From assembly GCA_045532175.1 (NCBI GenBank), contig JAZSFK010000054.1, positions 1 through 64,000 of the forward strand: a DNA stretch of 64,000 bases, written 5' to 3'. The notes under the pieces were generated by a model. It had not been told where the DNA came from. It ran no database searches and was given only the letters and a program-made list of their open reading frames with translations. This DNA comes from Fimenecus sp045532175. Lineage in GTDB: Bacteria > Bacillota > Clostridia > Oscillospirales > Acutalibacteraceae. Below are positions 47,140 through 56,349 of this stretch, piece by piece. The stretch's first letter is position 1. Every line of letters begins with the position of its first letter. The position numbers and the translations under genes were made by a program.

Positions 47140-48923
47140 TTTTTACTGCTGATTATCTAATTTCAAGACGTAAAGCCAAGTGGGAAGAACTTCACGACAT
47201 TGAATTTGATAAAGAGTTCAGAGCAGCAGTTGCTGACGAACTGTTGAAGAATGAAACTTTACTCAATGAGATTATAAGAAATCCTGAAAAGCTGATTGAA
47301 CTGGTTTTTGTTGTAGTAGATAAAAACCAAAAGACATTGCCATTCTTTTTGAATGATGTTCAGCAGGATTTTGTGAACACTCTTAATCGAGCTAAAGAGG
47401 ATTTTGAAAAGGGAATTATAACGGATATTTCGCTTTTGATACTTAAGGGAAGACAACAAGGATTTACTACACTTGTAACAGCAATTCAGTTAGCATCTAC
47501 AATTTTAAATTGTAACTTTCAAGGATTTACAATTGCTGATAAGAGTGACAATGCTGAAACAATCTTTCAAAATAAAGCAAAATTTCCTTATTCACAGTTG
47601 CCTGAAGCATTGCAACCAACAGAAAAGTTTAATAACCGCAGGCAATATCTCTTTGAAAAGCTCAACAGCAGTTGGTCAGTTGATACTGCGACAAAGGATG
47701 TCGGTCGTTCAAGAACGGTAAACTTCTTTCACGGCTCTGAGTGCGCATTCTGGAAAGACGGAATATCACCAATACAGGCGGCACTTGGCGAAGCCTTTAC
47801 AAAGAACTGCATTAAGATATATGAGAGCACCGCAAACGGCTACAACGATTATCAAAAGATGTGGGATAGCGGTGTACATATAAACTGTTTTTACGAGTGG
47901 TGGAAGACAAAAGAATACAGAATAAACTTCCCTAATGATGAAGAAAAACAAAAGTTTTTAGATTTCATTCCATCAAAAAATGAATGGATAAATCAGCGAC
48001 TAACATGGTTAATGAATGACGTTGGACTTGATACAGAACAGCTGTATTGGTACTACAAAAAATATGAGGGCTATCTTGATAAAAGACTTATAAGACAGGA
48101 ATATCCTTGTACTCCAAAAGAAGCTTTCTTGTTGTCAGGTGATAATGTATTCGATACCGAAAAAATTATTGCTCGTTTGCAATCAATTGCAGAGCCGCTT
48201 AAAACCGGTTATTTTGAGTATAAATATGACGGTTTGCATATTACAAACATTAAATGGGTCAATGATAAAATGAACGGATATATTCACATTTATCAATTGC
48301 CAAATACACCAGAAATTACAAAATATTGCATTGGCGGTGATACCGCCGGTGACGGTAGTGACTGGTTTACCGGGCATGTGCTTGATGCAAAAACAGGAGA
48401 ACAGTGTGCGGTATTGAAACACGAATTTGATGCTGACCAATATGCGAAACAAATGTATTGCCTCGGTATGTACTATAAACAAGCTCTTATCGGTATTGAG
48501 GCTAATTTTGATACATATCCCATAAAAGAATTAAAACGCTTAGGGTATCAAAATCAATACATACGTGAGGTTTTTGACCAATACACCGGCAAAAAGGAAA
48601 AACGATTTGGATTTAAAACAACAACGATTACAAGACCGCCAATTATATCGCAGTTAAAAGAGGTAGTAAGGGACCATACAGAAACCATCAATGACAAGGA
48701 TACATTGGAAGAGTTGCTTACAATAATCAAAAATGAAGAGGGCAAGGCGGAAGCTCCTGCAGGCGGTCATGATGACCAAATGATGGGTCTTGCAATTGCT
48801 CACGAAATAAGAGGGCAGGTTGATTTCACACAAGAGGTTATTGAAATGCACTCACAGTATCAATTTTCATTTGAGAAAGACAATGAGAATTATGATTACG
48901 GACACACAATTGATGTTATATAG
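47136..48923 (+). CDS. terL: Terminase large subunit (packaging ATPase-nuclease)
   Basis: 595 residues. ATPase part with the P-loop-like KGRQQGFTT (near 105), FQGFTIADKSDNAETIF and a YESTANGYND segment; RNase H-like nuclease with GGDTAGDGSDW (near 400) and GGHDDQMMGLAIAH near the end holding metal-binding acids. GTG start at 47136 overlaps the terS stop. Confidence 0.95.
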   Translation: MIFTADYLISRRKAKWEELHDIEFDKEFRAAVADELLKNETLLNEIIRNPEKLIELVFVVVDKNQKTLPFFLNDVQQDFVNTLNRAKEDFEKGIITDISLLILKGRQQGFTTLVTAIQLASTILNCNFQGFTIADKSDNAETIFQNKAKFPYSQLPEALQPTEKFNNRRQYLFEKLNSSWSVDTATKDVGRSRTVNFFHGSECAFWKDGISPIQAALGEAFTKNCIKIYESTANGYNDYQKMWDSGVHINCFYEWWKTKEYRINFPNDEEKQKFLDFIPSKNEWINQRLTWLMNDVGLDTEQLYWYYKKYEGYLDKRLIRQEYPCTPKEAFLLSGDNVFDTEKIIARLQSIAEPLKTGYFEYKYDGLHITNIKWVNDKMNGYIHIYQLPNTPEITKYCIGGDTAGDGSDWFTGHVLDAKTGEQCAVLKHEFDADQYAKQMYCLGMYYKQALIGIEANFDTYPIKELKRLGYQNQYIREVFDQYTGKKEKRFGFKTTTITRPPIISQLKEVVRDHTETINDKDTLEELLTIIKNEEGKAEAPAGGHDDQMMGLAIAHEIRGQVDFTQEVIEMHSQYQFSFEKDNENYDYGHTIDVI

Positions 48924-48932
48924 GAGAAAAAT

Positions 48933-49175
48933 ATGGAGTTATTGTTAGTTGCATTGATTATCAGTTTGTCAAATATTGCTTGTGTAATCATAGGGATTAA
49001 AGCAGGTCGCGGTAAAGATATTAAAATTTCAAGCCCTGTGGAAATTATTAAAGAGCATAAAGAAAATAAAGAAGCTCAGTTTGAAGAAAAACAGAAACAA
49101 CAGGCCATTGCAACAATGTTGCATAATATAGACGTGTATGACTGTACCGGAGCAGGTCAACAGGATATCACATGA
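48933..49175 (+). CDS. Small membrane protein between terL and portal
   Basis: 80 residues, one N-terminal helix (LLLVALIISLSNIACVIIGI), then a charged tail. RBS TAGGAG. A small membrane gene in this place is common in podovirus-like prophages; function unknown. Confidence 0.7.
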   Translation: MELLLVALIISLSNIACVIIGIKAGRGKDIKISSPVEIIKEHKENKEAQFEEKQKQQAIATMLHNIDVYDCTGAGQQDIT

Positions 49176-49195
49176 TATTAAGGAGTGTGAATTAA

Positions 49196-50911
49196 GTGGA
49201 TTTAGAAATAGACAAAATCATAGAGACTGATATTTGGACGTTATACGAACAGAATGTAAGTTATTGCAGGATGATGGGAATGTTCACAGATACGGACATA
49301 AATCATCGTATGTTTAATGGTGACCAATGGAACGGCCTAAAGGTTAAGGGTATTGAAAAGGTACAGTACAATATTCTCAAGCCTATTATCAAGTATAAGA
49401 CCGGTATCATAATGACAAATCTTTTTGCCATAAATTATTCTTCAGAAAACTTTGAAAATAAGGAATTTCGAAAAAATGCCGAAAAGATATGCAAACTCCT
49501 TAATAAAAAAGCTGCAAGAATATGGGAACATGATTATATGGACCTTAAGCTAAGGCTTGTTGTTAAGGATGCTGCAATTAATGATGAAGGCATCATTTAT
49601 GTTTCAGTTGATAGTGAAACTGGACTTCCTGTTAATGAGATTATAGACAAGAATGATATCTTCTATGGGAATGAAAACGATTTGGATATTCAAAGTCAGC
49701 CATATATTCTCATTAAACAGAGAAAACCTGTATCAGAGGTGCAACAGATTGCGAAGGCAAACGGAGTAAGTGAGGAACAGCTCCATCACATTATGGGTGA
49801 CTATGATAATCTTGAAGAAGCAGGTGAAACTGCTAAATATGAGAAAGACCCGATGTGTACAGTTGTAACAAAAATGTACAAACATAACGGTACTGTGCAT
49901 TTTGCAAAGTCTACACGATATGTTGAAATCAAGAAGGATACTGACAGCGGATATAAATATTATCCTGTTGCACACCTTCTTTGGGAAGAAAAGAAGGGTT
50001 CTGCAAGAGGCGAAGGTGAAGTAAGACAGCATATTCCAAATCAGTTGGAAATCAACAAAACAGCCATGCGAAGGGCTTTAACAGTTAAGAGTTCCGCTTA
50101 CCCGAATAAAGTTGCAAATGTTGGTATGATAACTAACCCGAGTGAAGTTGACAGGGTGGGAAGCACTATCAAGGTGAATAGTCAGACGGTTGATGATGTT
50201 GCAAAAATCTTTTCCTATGTTCAACCTGCACAAATGTCAACAGATGCAAAAGAACTTCTTAATGAGCTCATAAGTAACACTCGTGAGCTTGCCGGTGCAG
50301 GTGAAATTGCAACAGGACAAGTGAATCCTGAAAGTGCTTCAGGCCGTGCTATTCTTGCGGTTAAACAAGCATCTGAACAGCCTCTCACAGAGCATCTTGT
50401 CTATGTTAAAATCTTTGTTGAAAACTTAGCAAGAATTTACCTTGATATTATCACTGTGAACAATGATAGTATTCAGCTTGAGGATGAAATTATTGACCCG
50501 ACAACAAATGAAAAGACAACTGTTCTTGTAGAGGTGCAAAAAGTAACTTTAGAAGCATTACAGCCTGTTGTGAAGGTTGATATAACACCAAAGAGTGCAT
50601 TTGATAAATATGCACAGGAGCAAAGTATTGAAAATCTTTTAACAGCAGGAATGTTTAATTCTCAAAGGATGCCTGAGTTGAAATTGTACATTCAGGCACT
50701 GGATGACGATTCAACAATGCCAAAGCAGAGAGTTTTGGATATAATTGCTGAATGGGAACGTGAACAGCAGAAGATAGCACATATTAAGGTGCAGTCTCAA
50801 ATGCTGCAACAGAGATTCAATCAGTTCATCAATAGTGATATTGACGGACAAGCTGCACAGATGGTAGATGCTATGAGGCAATTACAAGCAAAGCAATCAG
50901 CGGTAAGTTAA
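49196..50911 (+). CDS. Portal protein
   Basis: 571 residues. The N-terminal region NHRMFNGDQWNGLKVKGIEK, VQYNILKPIIKYKTGIIMTN is a widespread portal signature of P22-like/podovirus prophages; the C-terminal coiled part has PKQRVLDIIAEWEREQQK. Dodecameric DNA gate. GTG start with AAGGAGTG. Confidence 0.92.
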   Translation: MDLEIDKIIETDIWTLYEQNVSYCRMMGMFTDTDINHRMFNGDQWNGLKVKGIEKVQYNILKPIIKYKTGIIMTNLFAINYSSENFENKEFRKNAEKICKLLNKKAARIWEHDYMDLKLRLVVKDAAINDEGIIYVSVDSETGLPVNEIIDKNDIFYGNENDLDIQSQPYILIKQRKPVSEVQQIAKANGVSEEQLHHIMGDYDNLEEAGETAKYEKDPMCTVVTKMYKHNGTVHFAKSTRYVEIKKDTDSGYKYYPVAHLLWEEKKGSARGEGEVRQHIPNQLEINKTAMRRALTVKSSAYPNKVANVGMITNPSEVDRVGSTIKVNSQTVDDVAKIFSYVQPAQMSTDAKELLNELISNTRELAGAGEIATGQVNPESASGRAILAVKQASEQPLTEHLVYVKIFVENLARIYLDIITVNNDSIQLEDEIIDPTTNEKTTVLVEVQKVTLEALQPVVKVDITPKSAFDKYAQEQSIENLLTAGMFNSQRMPELKLYIQALDDDSTMPKQRVLDIIAEWEREQQKIAHIKVQSQMLQQRFNQFINSDIDGQAAQMVDAMRQLQAKQSAVS

Positions 50912-50922
50912 TAACGATATTT

Positions 50923-50950
50923 AAGCACTCTTTTAAAGGGTGCTTTTTAT
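50923..50950 (+). terminator. Weak terminator between portal and scaffold
   Basis: AAGCACTC/GGGTGCTT stem (one G-T) and TTTTTAT; very like the hairpin ahead of terS. Could adjust late gene ratios. Confidence 0.7.
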
Positions 50951-51029
50951 ATGCTCTAATCATTGACGAGTTTAAAAGCTATGAAATCAGTGAATCAAAA
51001 CACTAACGAAAAAATAGGAGGAGTCTTAA

Positions 51030-51845
51030 ATGGACGCAATTGAAACAAATGTAATTGAAAAAATTACTGAAAACGTGGATTCAACTGCCACAAAGGAAAC
51101 AGTTGAAACTGATGGTGCAGGACAGGTACAGACACCAAATGAAGAAACACCACCACCCAAGCTTTATACTCAGGCCGAGCTTGATGACATTTCAAACACA
51201 CGAGTAAGACGTCGTGAAGGTAAAATCCATAAGGATTATGACCAGTCTTACGGCGAGCTTGTAAGAGTGCTTCAAGCAGGCACAGGTGAGAAGGATGTCA
51301 AGAAACTGGCACAAAACTTTAAAGCCTACTACGAAGGCAAGGGTGTGGATATGAGTGCTATGAACCAGCCTCATTATTCTGATGAAGATACCGCTATTCT
51401 TGCAAGAGCAGATGCTCAAGGAATTATTGAAGCAGGTAATGATGAGGTCAACGATGAAATCGGTAGGCTTATACGACTTGGCGACAATATAAGTCCTCGT
51501 GACAGGGCGGTGTTAAAGGCGTTGACTGCACACAATCAGGAATTTGAGAGGAACAAAGCTTTGGCTGAAATCGGTGTTTCAGAGTCTGTATATAACAGTG
51601 CAGAATTCAAAGCATTTGCTAATCAATTCAAGGAAAATGTACCTATTACTGAGGTGTATAAGCAGTTTGCGAAGACCTCAAAAACATCAACCACCGAGCC
51701 AATTGGCTCATTAAAAAACGGAAGCCATAGAGAAGAAAAGACGTACTATTCTCCTGAAGACGTAGATAAACTGACTCCTGAAGATTATAAAAATCCGACA
51801 GTTATGAAGAATGTACGCGAATCTATGACCAAATGGAAAAATTAA
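51030..51845 (+). CDS. Capsid scaffold protein
   Basis: 271 residues, acidic, helical, no stable core at the N-terminus (proline- and threonine-rich to about 45), then LYTQAELDDISNTRVRRREG and a charged helical middle and end. Position between portal and coat and the composition fit a scaffold. RBS AGGAGGAG. Confidence 0.82.
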   Translation: MDAIETNVIEKITENVDSTATKETVETDGAGQVQTPNEETPPPKLYTQAELDDISNTRVRRREGKIHKDYDQSYGELVRVLQAGTGEKDVKKLAQNFKAYYEGKGVDMSAMNQPHYSDEDTAILARADAQGIIEAGNDEVNDEIGRLIRLGDNISPRDRAVLKALTAHNQEFERNKALAEIGVSESVYNSAEFKAFANQFKENVPITEVYKQFAKTSKTSTTEPIGSLKNGSHREEKTYYSPEDVDKLTPEDYKNPTVMKNVRESMTKWKN

Positions 51846-51866
51846 AAAATTGAAAGGATGATTTAA

Positions 51867-52679
51867 ATGGCTGGTAATTTTAAGCCAATGTTCTGGAGTG
51901 CATACTGCCAGACAGAACTTGAAAAAGATTTAGTCCTTGCTAACTGGTGTGATTACAAGTTCGAAGGCGAAGTAAAACTCGGTGACCGACTTAAGATTGT
52001 TGGTGCTGTTCGCCCCAAGATTCAGACTTACACTCCCGGTAAGGATTTGGAAATCGAAAATCTTGGTAACAACTCTCAGTATCTCGACATCACAGAGTCA
52101 AAAGCTTTTGCATTTGAGGTTGATGATGTTGACAGAGCACAGTCTATTAAAGGCTATCTTGAAACACAGTTCAATGAAGCAAAAATTGCACTTGCAGAAG
52201 ATGCTGACGCTTTTGTTGGTAAATTGGCTGCAAAAGCAAACAAGAATTTGATGAGTGATTCTATTGAACTTAAAGCACTTGAAAGCTCTTTGGACCCAAT
52301 TGATGAAGCTCACATCAAATTGTACGAAAATGATGTCTCACAGAAAACAGAACTTGCAGCAGAGCTTACACCAAAGCACATTGTTGCTATTCGTAAAGAA
52401 CTTGCTGAACTCTTTACCGATAACGTTGAATTGGTTAAACGTGGTGCACTTGGCAAGTACGGTAATACATATCTTCGTATGTCAAATAACCTTTACAGTG
52501 ATGGTGCTGATACCTACGAAATGGTTCGTACCAAGAAGGCAATTGCTTTTGCAGGTCAGATTAACAAGGTTGAAACCTGCAAGAAGGAAAAAGGCTTTGC
52601 AGATATCATTAAGGGCCTTCACGTATATGGTGCGAAGATTGTCCGTCCAAAAGAACTTTATGTAATTAAGGTTCATTAA
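51867..52679 (+). CDS. Major capsid protein
   Basis: 270 residues, HK97-like coat by position and features: KLGDRLKIVGAVRPKIQTYT, ENLGNNSQYLDITESKAFAF and RMSNNLYSDGADTYEMVRTK, with an alanine/lysine-rich helix between (EAKIALAEDADAFVGKLAAK). High-expression RBS (GAAAGGATG). Confidence 0.88.
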   Translation: MAGNFKPMFWSAYCQTELEKDLVLANWCDYKFEGEVKLGDRLKIVGAVRPKIQTYTPGKDLEIENLGNNSQYLDITESKAFAFEVDDVDRAQSIKGYLETQFNEAKIALAEDADAFVGKLAAKANKNLMSDSIELKALESSLDPIDEAHIKLYENDVSQKTELAAELTPKHIVAIRKELAELFTDNVELVKRGALGKYGNTYLRMSNNLYSDGADTYEMVRTKKAIAFAGQINKVETCKKEKGFADIIKGLHVYGAKIVRPKELYVIKVH

Positions 52680-52697
52680 TGAGAAAGGAGAATCATT

Positions 52698-53039
52698 ATG
52701 GCTAATGTAAAGATTACACCTGTTAAGTGTGAAGTGAACACACTTACAAAGATTGAAGCCGTTTCTGCATCAACAGAAGGTATGGAGTTTAAAATGCCCC
52801 GTGCTTCTGATGAATATGTGATTGTGCTTGCAAAGAACACAGATAATTCGGAGCACACCTTCACAATGAAGGCTCCGACAGACGGTTCATATTGTGCGGC
52901 TGACAGTGACGAAACAATTTCTCTCGCGTCAGGAGAAACTGCAATTTTCCGTTTTGAGAGTGCAAGATTTGCAAACAATGACGGTACAGTTGTCTGTGTT
53001 GCAGACAATACAACGGTTAAAATTGCTGTAATTTATTAA
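52698..53039 (+). CDS. Probable head decoration protein
   Basis: 113 residues, beta-rich (EYVIVLAKNTDNSEHTFTMK, ETAIFRFESARFANNDGTVV), Ig-like or beta-sandwich style. Immediately after the coat gene; RBS AAAGGAG. Decoration or fibre function is inferred. Confidence 0.72.
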   Translation: MANVKITPVKCEVNTLTKIEAVSASTEGMEFKMPRASDEYVIVLAKNTDNSEHTFTMKAPTDGSYCAADSDETISLASGETAIFRFESARFANNDGTVVCVADNTTVKIAVIY

Positions 53040-53044
53040 AACTC

Positions 53045-53068
53045 GGGGTGGTGCGAAGGCATCACCCC
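53045..53068 (+). other. mRNA hairpin in the late operon
   Basis: 10-bp stem GGGGTGGTGC/GCATCACCCC (one G-T pair) with GAAG tetraloop and no T-run; likely an mRNA stabiliser or processing site after the coat region. Confidence 0.6.
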
Positions 53069-53132
53069 ATTTACATCGTACTGAGAGAAAATGTCCGTGC
53101 AACTCGGACAAGTACGTAATATGGAGGTAAAT

Positions 53133-53480
53133 ATGAAGCAGTTAGAAAAATTAGAGAAATTCGTTGTATTGCCCAATGTGGGTTTTTATGGCGGTTTCAT
53201 TTATGACGGTGAAGACATTATATTGTGTGATGACCACGATACAGACCATGGTTATGATTTCAAAGTGAAGCAGAAAATTGAAAACAATGTTCTTATAACT
53301 GACAGTGAAAGGACCTACGAACGTCAGAACGGTAAAACAGTTACTGAAAAAATACATCAGGAAGTTGAACTCGAAAAAGGACAGCTTCTTGTGTATGTAG
53401 AGGGATTAGGATTTACCATACCCGAACATTCTATGTGCTTAATTGATGAGGCAATTGAGCAATACAAGATATTGAAGTAA
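53133..53480 (+). CDS. Hypothetical late phage protein
   Basis: 115 residues, acidic, beta-rich, with DGEDIILCDDHDTDHGYDF and GQLLVYVEGLGFTIPEHSM. ATG 53133 after GGAGGTAAAT; the longer in-frame start lacks an RBS. Possibly a head-completion or tail-associated protein. Confidence 0.7.
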   Translation: MKQLEKLEKFVVLPNVGFYGGFIYDGEDIILCDDHDTDHGYDFKVKQKIENNVLITDSERTYERQNGKTVTEKIHQEVELEKGQLLVYVEGLGFTIPEHSMCLIDEAIEQYKILK

Positions 53481-53503
53481 TTCATATAAAGGAGTGAGTG
53501 TGA

Positions 53504-55651
53504 ATGTTTAAAATTGATGAAGATATGACCATCAATGTGAATCGAGGAGATTGCGGAAAAATTGATGTGTCGGCTACGATTGACGATGAAAAATACTATT
53601 TTGAGCCGGGTGACATATTAAGACTTAAGGTTTTTGAAAAGAAAAACTGTGAAAATGTTGTATTAAAGAAGGATTTCGGTGTTGAGGTTATAACGGATAC
53701 AGTTACTCTCACACTCACAGGAAAGGATACTAAATTTGGTGGACTTATAAACAAGCCAACAAATTATTGGTATGAAATTGAACTTAACCCCGAAACAAAC
53801 CCACAGACCATTGTCGGTTATGATGATGAAGGGCCTAGACTCTTCTGCTTACATCCTGAAGGTAATGAGGTAGAGGAAACAGAGCCGGATGAAACAGATA
53901 TTGGTGCGTTTGATGACAAGTTGGATTTAACGTCAAACAAGGCTGTACCAAACAAGGTTATTGCACAGGCTTTTTACTCTCTTCAAGGAAAAGTAAATCA
54001 ATATCCAACCGATGTAATATCCGTTGAATCTTGGGGTGTTGTTGGTGACGGTGAAACAGATGTAACTGACAAACTCAATGCTATGTTTGAAAGCTTAAAG
54101 GGTGGAGAAACCGTATATTTCCCTGATGGAATATACAAGGTTTCTGCTCAATCAGAAATGTGGTTCAACAGTAGATATCACGCTATTAAAATCCAAAACA
54201 AAGATAATGTAAAAGTTGTATTAAGTCCAAATGCAATAATTAAATGTGAAAAAGTGGATTTTACACCAACGCAGGTGGGTATATTCTTTGTTTGGAACTG
54301 TAACAATTTTGAAATAACCGGTGGAGCCATTGATGGCGGTTGGAAGAGTGAGACCACTTATAACTATGATTTCCCTAAAGATGGTGATGAAATAGGTAGC
54401 GGAATGAACGGTGTTGAAGTAAGAAATGGAGACCGTGTCTATATTCACGATATGACTCTCTATAATTGTTATGGTGATGGCTTATTTATTTCTCCGTTTT
54501 ATAAGGGCAAAAATAGTACAACTGAACCCGGGAATGCAATACAAGGCGGAGTAATTGATAATTGTTATGTTCACAACTGTGCAAGGAATGGAATTGCAGT
54601 AGAAGGAACAGAAAATTTTATTGTTCGCAACTGTCTCATTCACTCAATTAGTGGTCATAATGCGGAATTAGGAATTGATTTGGAATGTGAATTTAAGCCA
54701 AGCAGTGATGGTATAAGAAGATTAAATAAAAATTGTTTGATTGAAAACTGTACAATATATGATTGTCCTGGTGGAGCAGTAACGGTTTCTACCGGCTCAC
54801 AAGATACAACAATATCAAACTGTAATTTTTATTCCTGTGATATAAACCAAGCACCTTCAAAAGAAGTAGGCAATTTAAAAATCATAAATACAAAATTTGG
54901 CATAATGGAATTGTCCTACAAAAGTGTGGTTGAAAATTGTGAACTTGAAACTGTTTCTCCACAGTCTGTAACAGAAGGCAGTGCAAACGGGTATTTTAAA
55001 AACTGTATTATAAAAGGAGTTAAAAATACTAATTATGCAATAATCAGCATGAGCTCTAATGGTGATAAGTTGTCATTTGACGGTTGTGTGTTCTTAAATG
55101 AAAATCCCGAATTCAGTGGAGCTACAAATTTTGTTAACAGAACAGCAGGCGGTGCATCACCTTACGAACTTACATTTAACAAATGCACATTTTATTTATG
55201 GGATAACTTAAGGCTTTTTGAAGCAGGAAACGACTATACCAAAAAAATAGAACTGCTTGGATGCAATTTCTTTTATAAAACAACACAGCCAATAAGACCG
55301 ATGGTCTATGTAAAAATGAATTTTTTTAAAATGCTTGATTGTGTTATACATTGTGAAGATATGTTGCAGGGAATGTCAACAGATTTAGGTGTAACCTATG
55401 GATTAATTTCTGTAAAACAGACCGATGCTAATAGCGTACACATTATTGTCGGTAATAAGATAATAAATAATGGAATGTTAAAATCTTTTGTTACATTTGG
55501 AACAGAAACAATAGATGATGTTAAGACTCCTGCAGATAGAGGAACAACTTATCTAATTAACAATGTCTGCAATGTTGAAAAGACAATAAGCAATGAACCG
55601 ACAGGCACATTAAAATCCAATGGCAACGTCGATTTAACAACATTCGGATAA
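53504..55651 (+). CDS. Tail spike with right-handed beta-helix (pectate lyase-like)
   Basis: 715 residues. N-terminal beta domain (about 1-125, BppU-like style: MTINVNRGDCGKIDVSATID), an acidic linker and DKLDLTSNKAVPNKV, then WGVVGDGETDVTDKLNAMFE and VYFPDGIYKVS, the start of a pectate_lyase_3 parallel beta-helix with repeated Asn/Cys rungs (NCYVHNCARNGIAVEGTE, NFIVRNC, NCTIYDCPGGAVTV). Likely trimeric and binds or cleaves a host surface glycan. RBS AAAGGAG. Confidence 0.87.
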   Translation: MFKIDEDMTINVNRGDCGKIDVSATIDDEKYYFEPGDILRLKVFEKKNCENVVLKKDFGVEVITDTVTLTLTGKDTKFGGLINKPTNYWYEIELNPETNPQTIVGYDDEGPRLFCLHPEGNEVEETEPDETDIGAFDDKLDLTSNKAVPNKVIAQAFYSLQGKVNQYPTDVISVESWGVVGDGETDVTDKLNAMFESLKGGETVYFPDGIYKVSAQSEMWFNSRYHAIKIQNKDNVKVVLSPNAIIKCEKVDFTPTQVGIFFVWNCNNFEITGGAIDGGWKSETTYNYDFPKDGDEIGSGMNGVEVRNGDRVYIHDMTLYNCYGDGLFISPFYKGKNSTTEPGNAIQGGVIDNCYVHNCARNGIAVEGTENFIVRNCLIHSISGHNAELGIDLECEFKPSSDGIRRLNKNCLIENCTIYDCPGGAVTVSTGSQDTTISNCNFYSCDINQAPSKEVGNLKIINTKFGIMELSYKSVVENCELETVSPQSVTEGSANGYFKNCIIKGVKNTNYAIISMSSNGDKLSFDGCVFLNENPEFSGATNFVNRTAGGASPYELTFNKCTFYLWDNLRLFEAGNDYTKKIELLGCNFFYKTTQPIRPMVYVKMNFFKMLDCVIHCEDMLQGMSTDLGVTYGLISVKQTDANSVHIIVGNKIINNGMLKSFVTFGTETIDDVKTPADRGTTYLINNVCNVEKTISNEPTGTLKSNGNVDLTTFG

Positions 55652-55665
55652 AAGAGGGATAACCT

Positions 55666-55773
55666 ATGCAGATTAAAGGAAAAGTAAAAAATCACAAAGA
55701 AAAGCAAGTGATTAAGGGTAAAGTTAAAGCACCGCCGGGGATTGTCGGCAAGGTGAAACAGTCAAAAGGTTAA
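55666..55773 (+). CDS. 35-residue lysine-rich repeat peptide
   Basis: Starts MQIKGKVKNHKEKQVIKGKV and ends KAPPGIVGKVKQSKG: about three imperfect IKGKVK units. RBS AGAGGGA, and the next RBS overlaps its stop. Basic; perhaps a minor virion or DNA-binding component. Not recognised. Confidence 0.6.
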   Translation: MQIKGKVKNHKEKQVIKGKVKAPPGIVGKVKQSKG

Positions 55774-55785
55774 GGAGCTGAAAGT

Positions 55786-56349
55786 ATGACACTTTTAGAA
55801 ATGGAAAAAAAGTTCTTGGGTCTTATTGAGGAATTAAATCCGGATAGCGAATATCTAACAGATGACCCGGATATTGCAACAAAAAAATATGATGTAATAA
55901 ATCAGGTTATGTTTGAGCTGTCCCGCATAAAGAAGATTCCTCGATATGTTGAGATTGAAGTTAAGGAAGGTGACATAATCAACTTTGATAAACTCGAAAG
56001 AGCTTGTGGCTCTGAGGTGTATCAAATTGCAAAGGTCAGCGGTGTTTCTTATGATTTTAAGGCTCAGGGAACGGTCATAAAGGTTCTTGAAAGTGGTACT
56101 GCAGAGATTGACCTATACATATATCCTGAACGAATTACCGAAAAGACAAAAGCAAGGGCCTATGAGTTTGAATTGAGTCCTGATGTTCTTGAAATAATGC
56201 CTTATGGCATTGCTGCAGATATTTTAAAAAGTGATATTTCTTCAGACTACGGAAAAATCTATTCACAAAGATATGAAGACATGCTACAACGACTTGACCC
56301 AAGATATAATATGCCAACAGTGACATTTGAAGGGGGATTTGATATCTAA
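55786..56349 (+). CDS. Head-tail adaptor-like protein
   Basis: 187 residues, helical N-terminus (YDVINQVMFELSRIKKIPRY) and a beta domain, ending with GIAADILKSDISSDYGKIYS and YEDMLQRLDPRY. The style is that of podovirus adaptor proteins such as P22 gp4/T7 gp11. Its stop overlaps the next ATG. Confidence 0.72.
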   Translation: MTLLEMEKKFLGLIEELNPDSEYLTDDPDIATKKYDVINQVMFELSRIKKIPRYVEIEVKEGDIINFDKLERACGSEVYQIAKVSGVSYDFKAQGTVIKVLESGTAEIDLYIYPERITEKTKARAYEFELSPDVLEIMPYGIAADILKSDISSDYGKIYSQRYEDMLQRLDPRYNMPTVTFEGGFDI

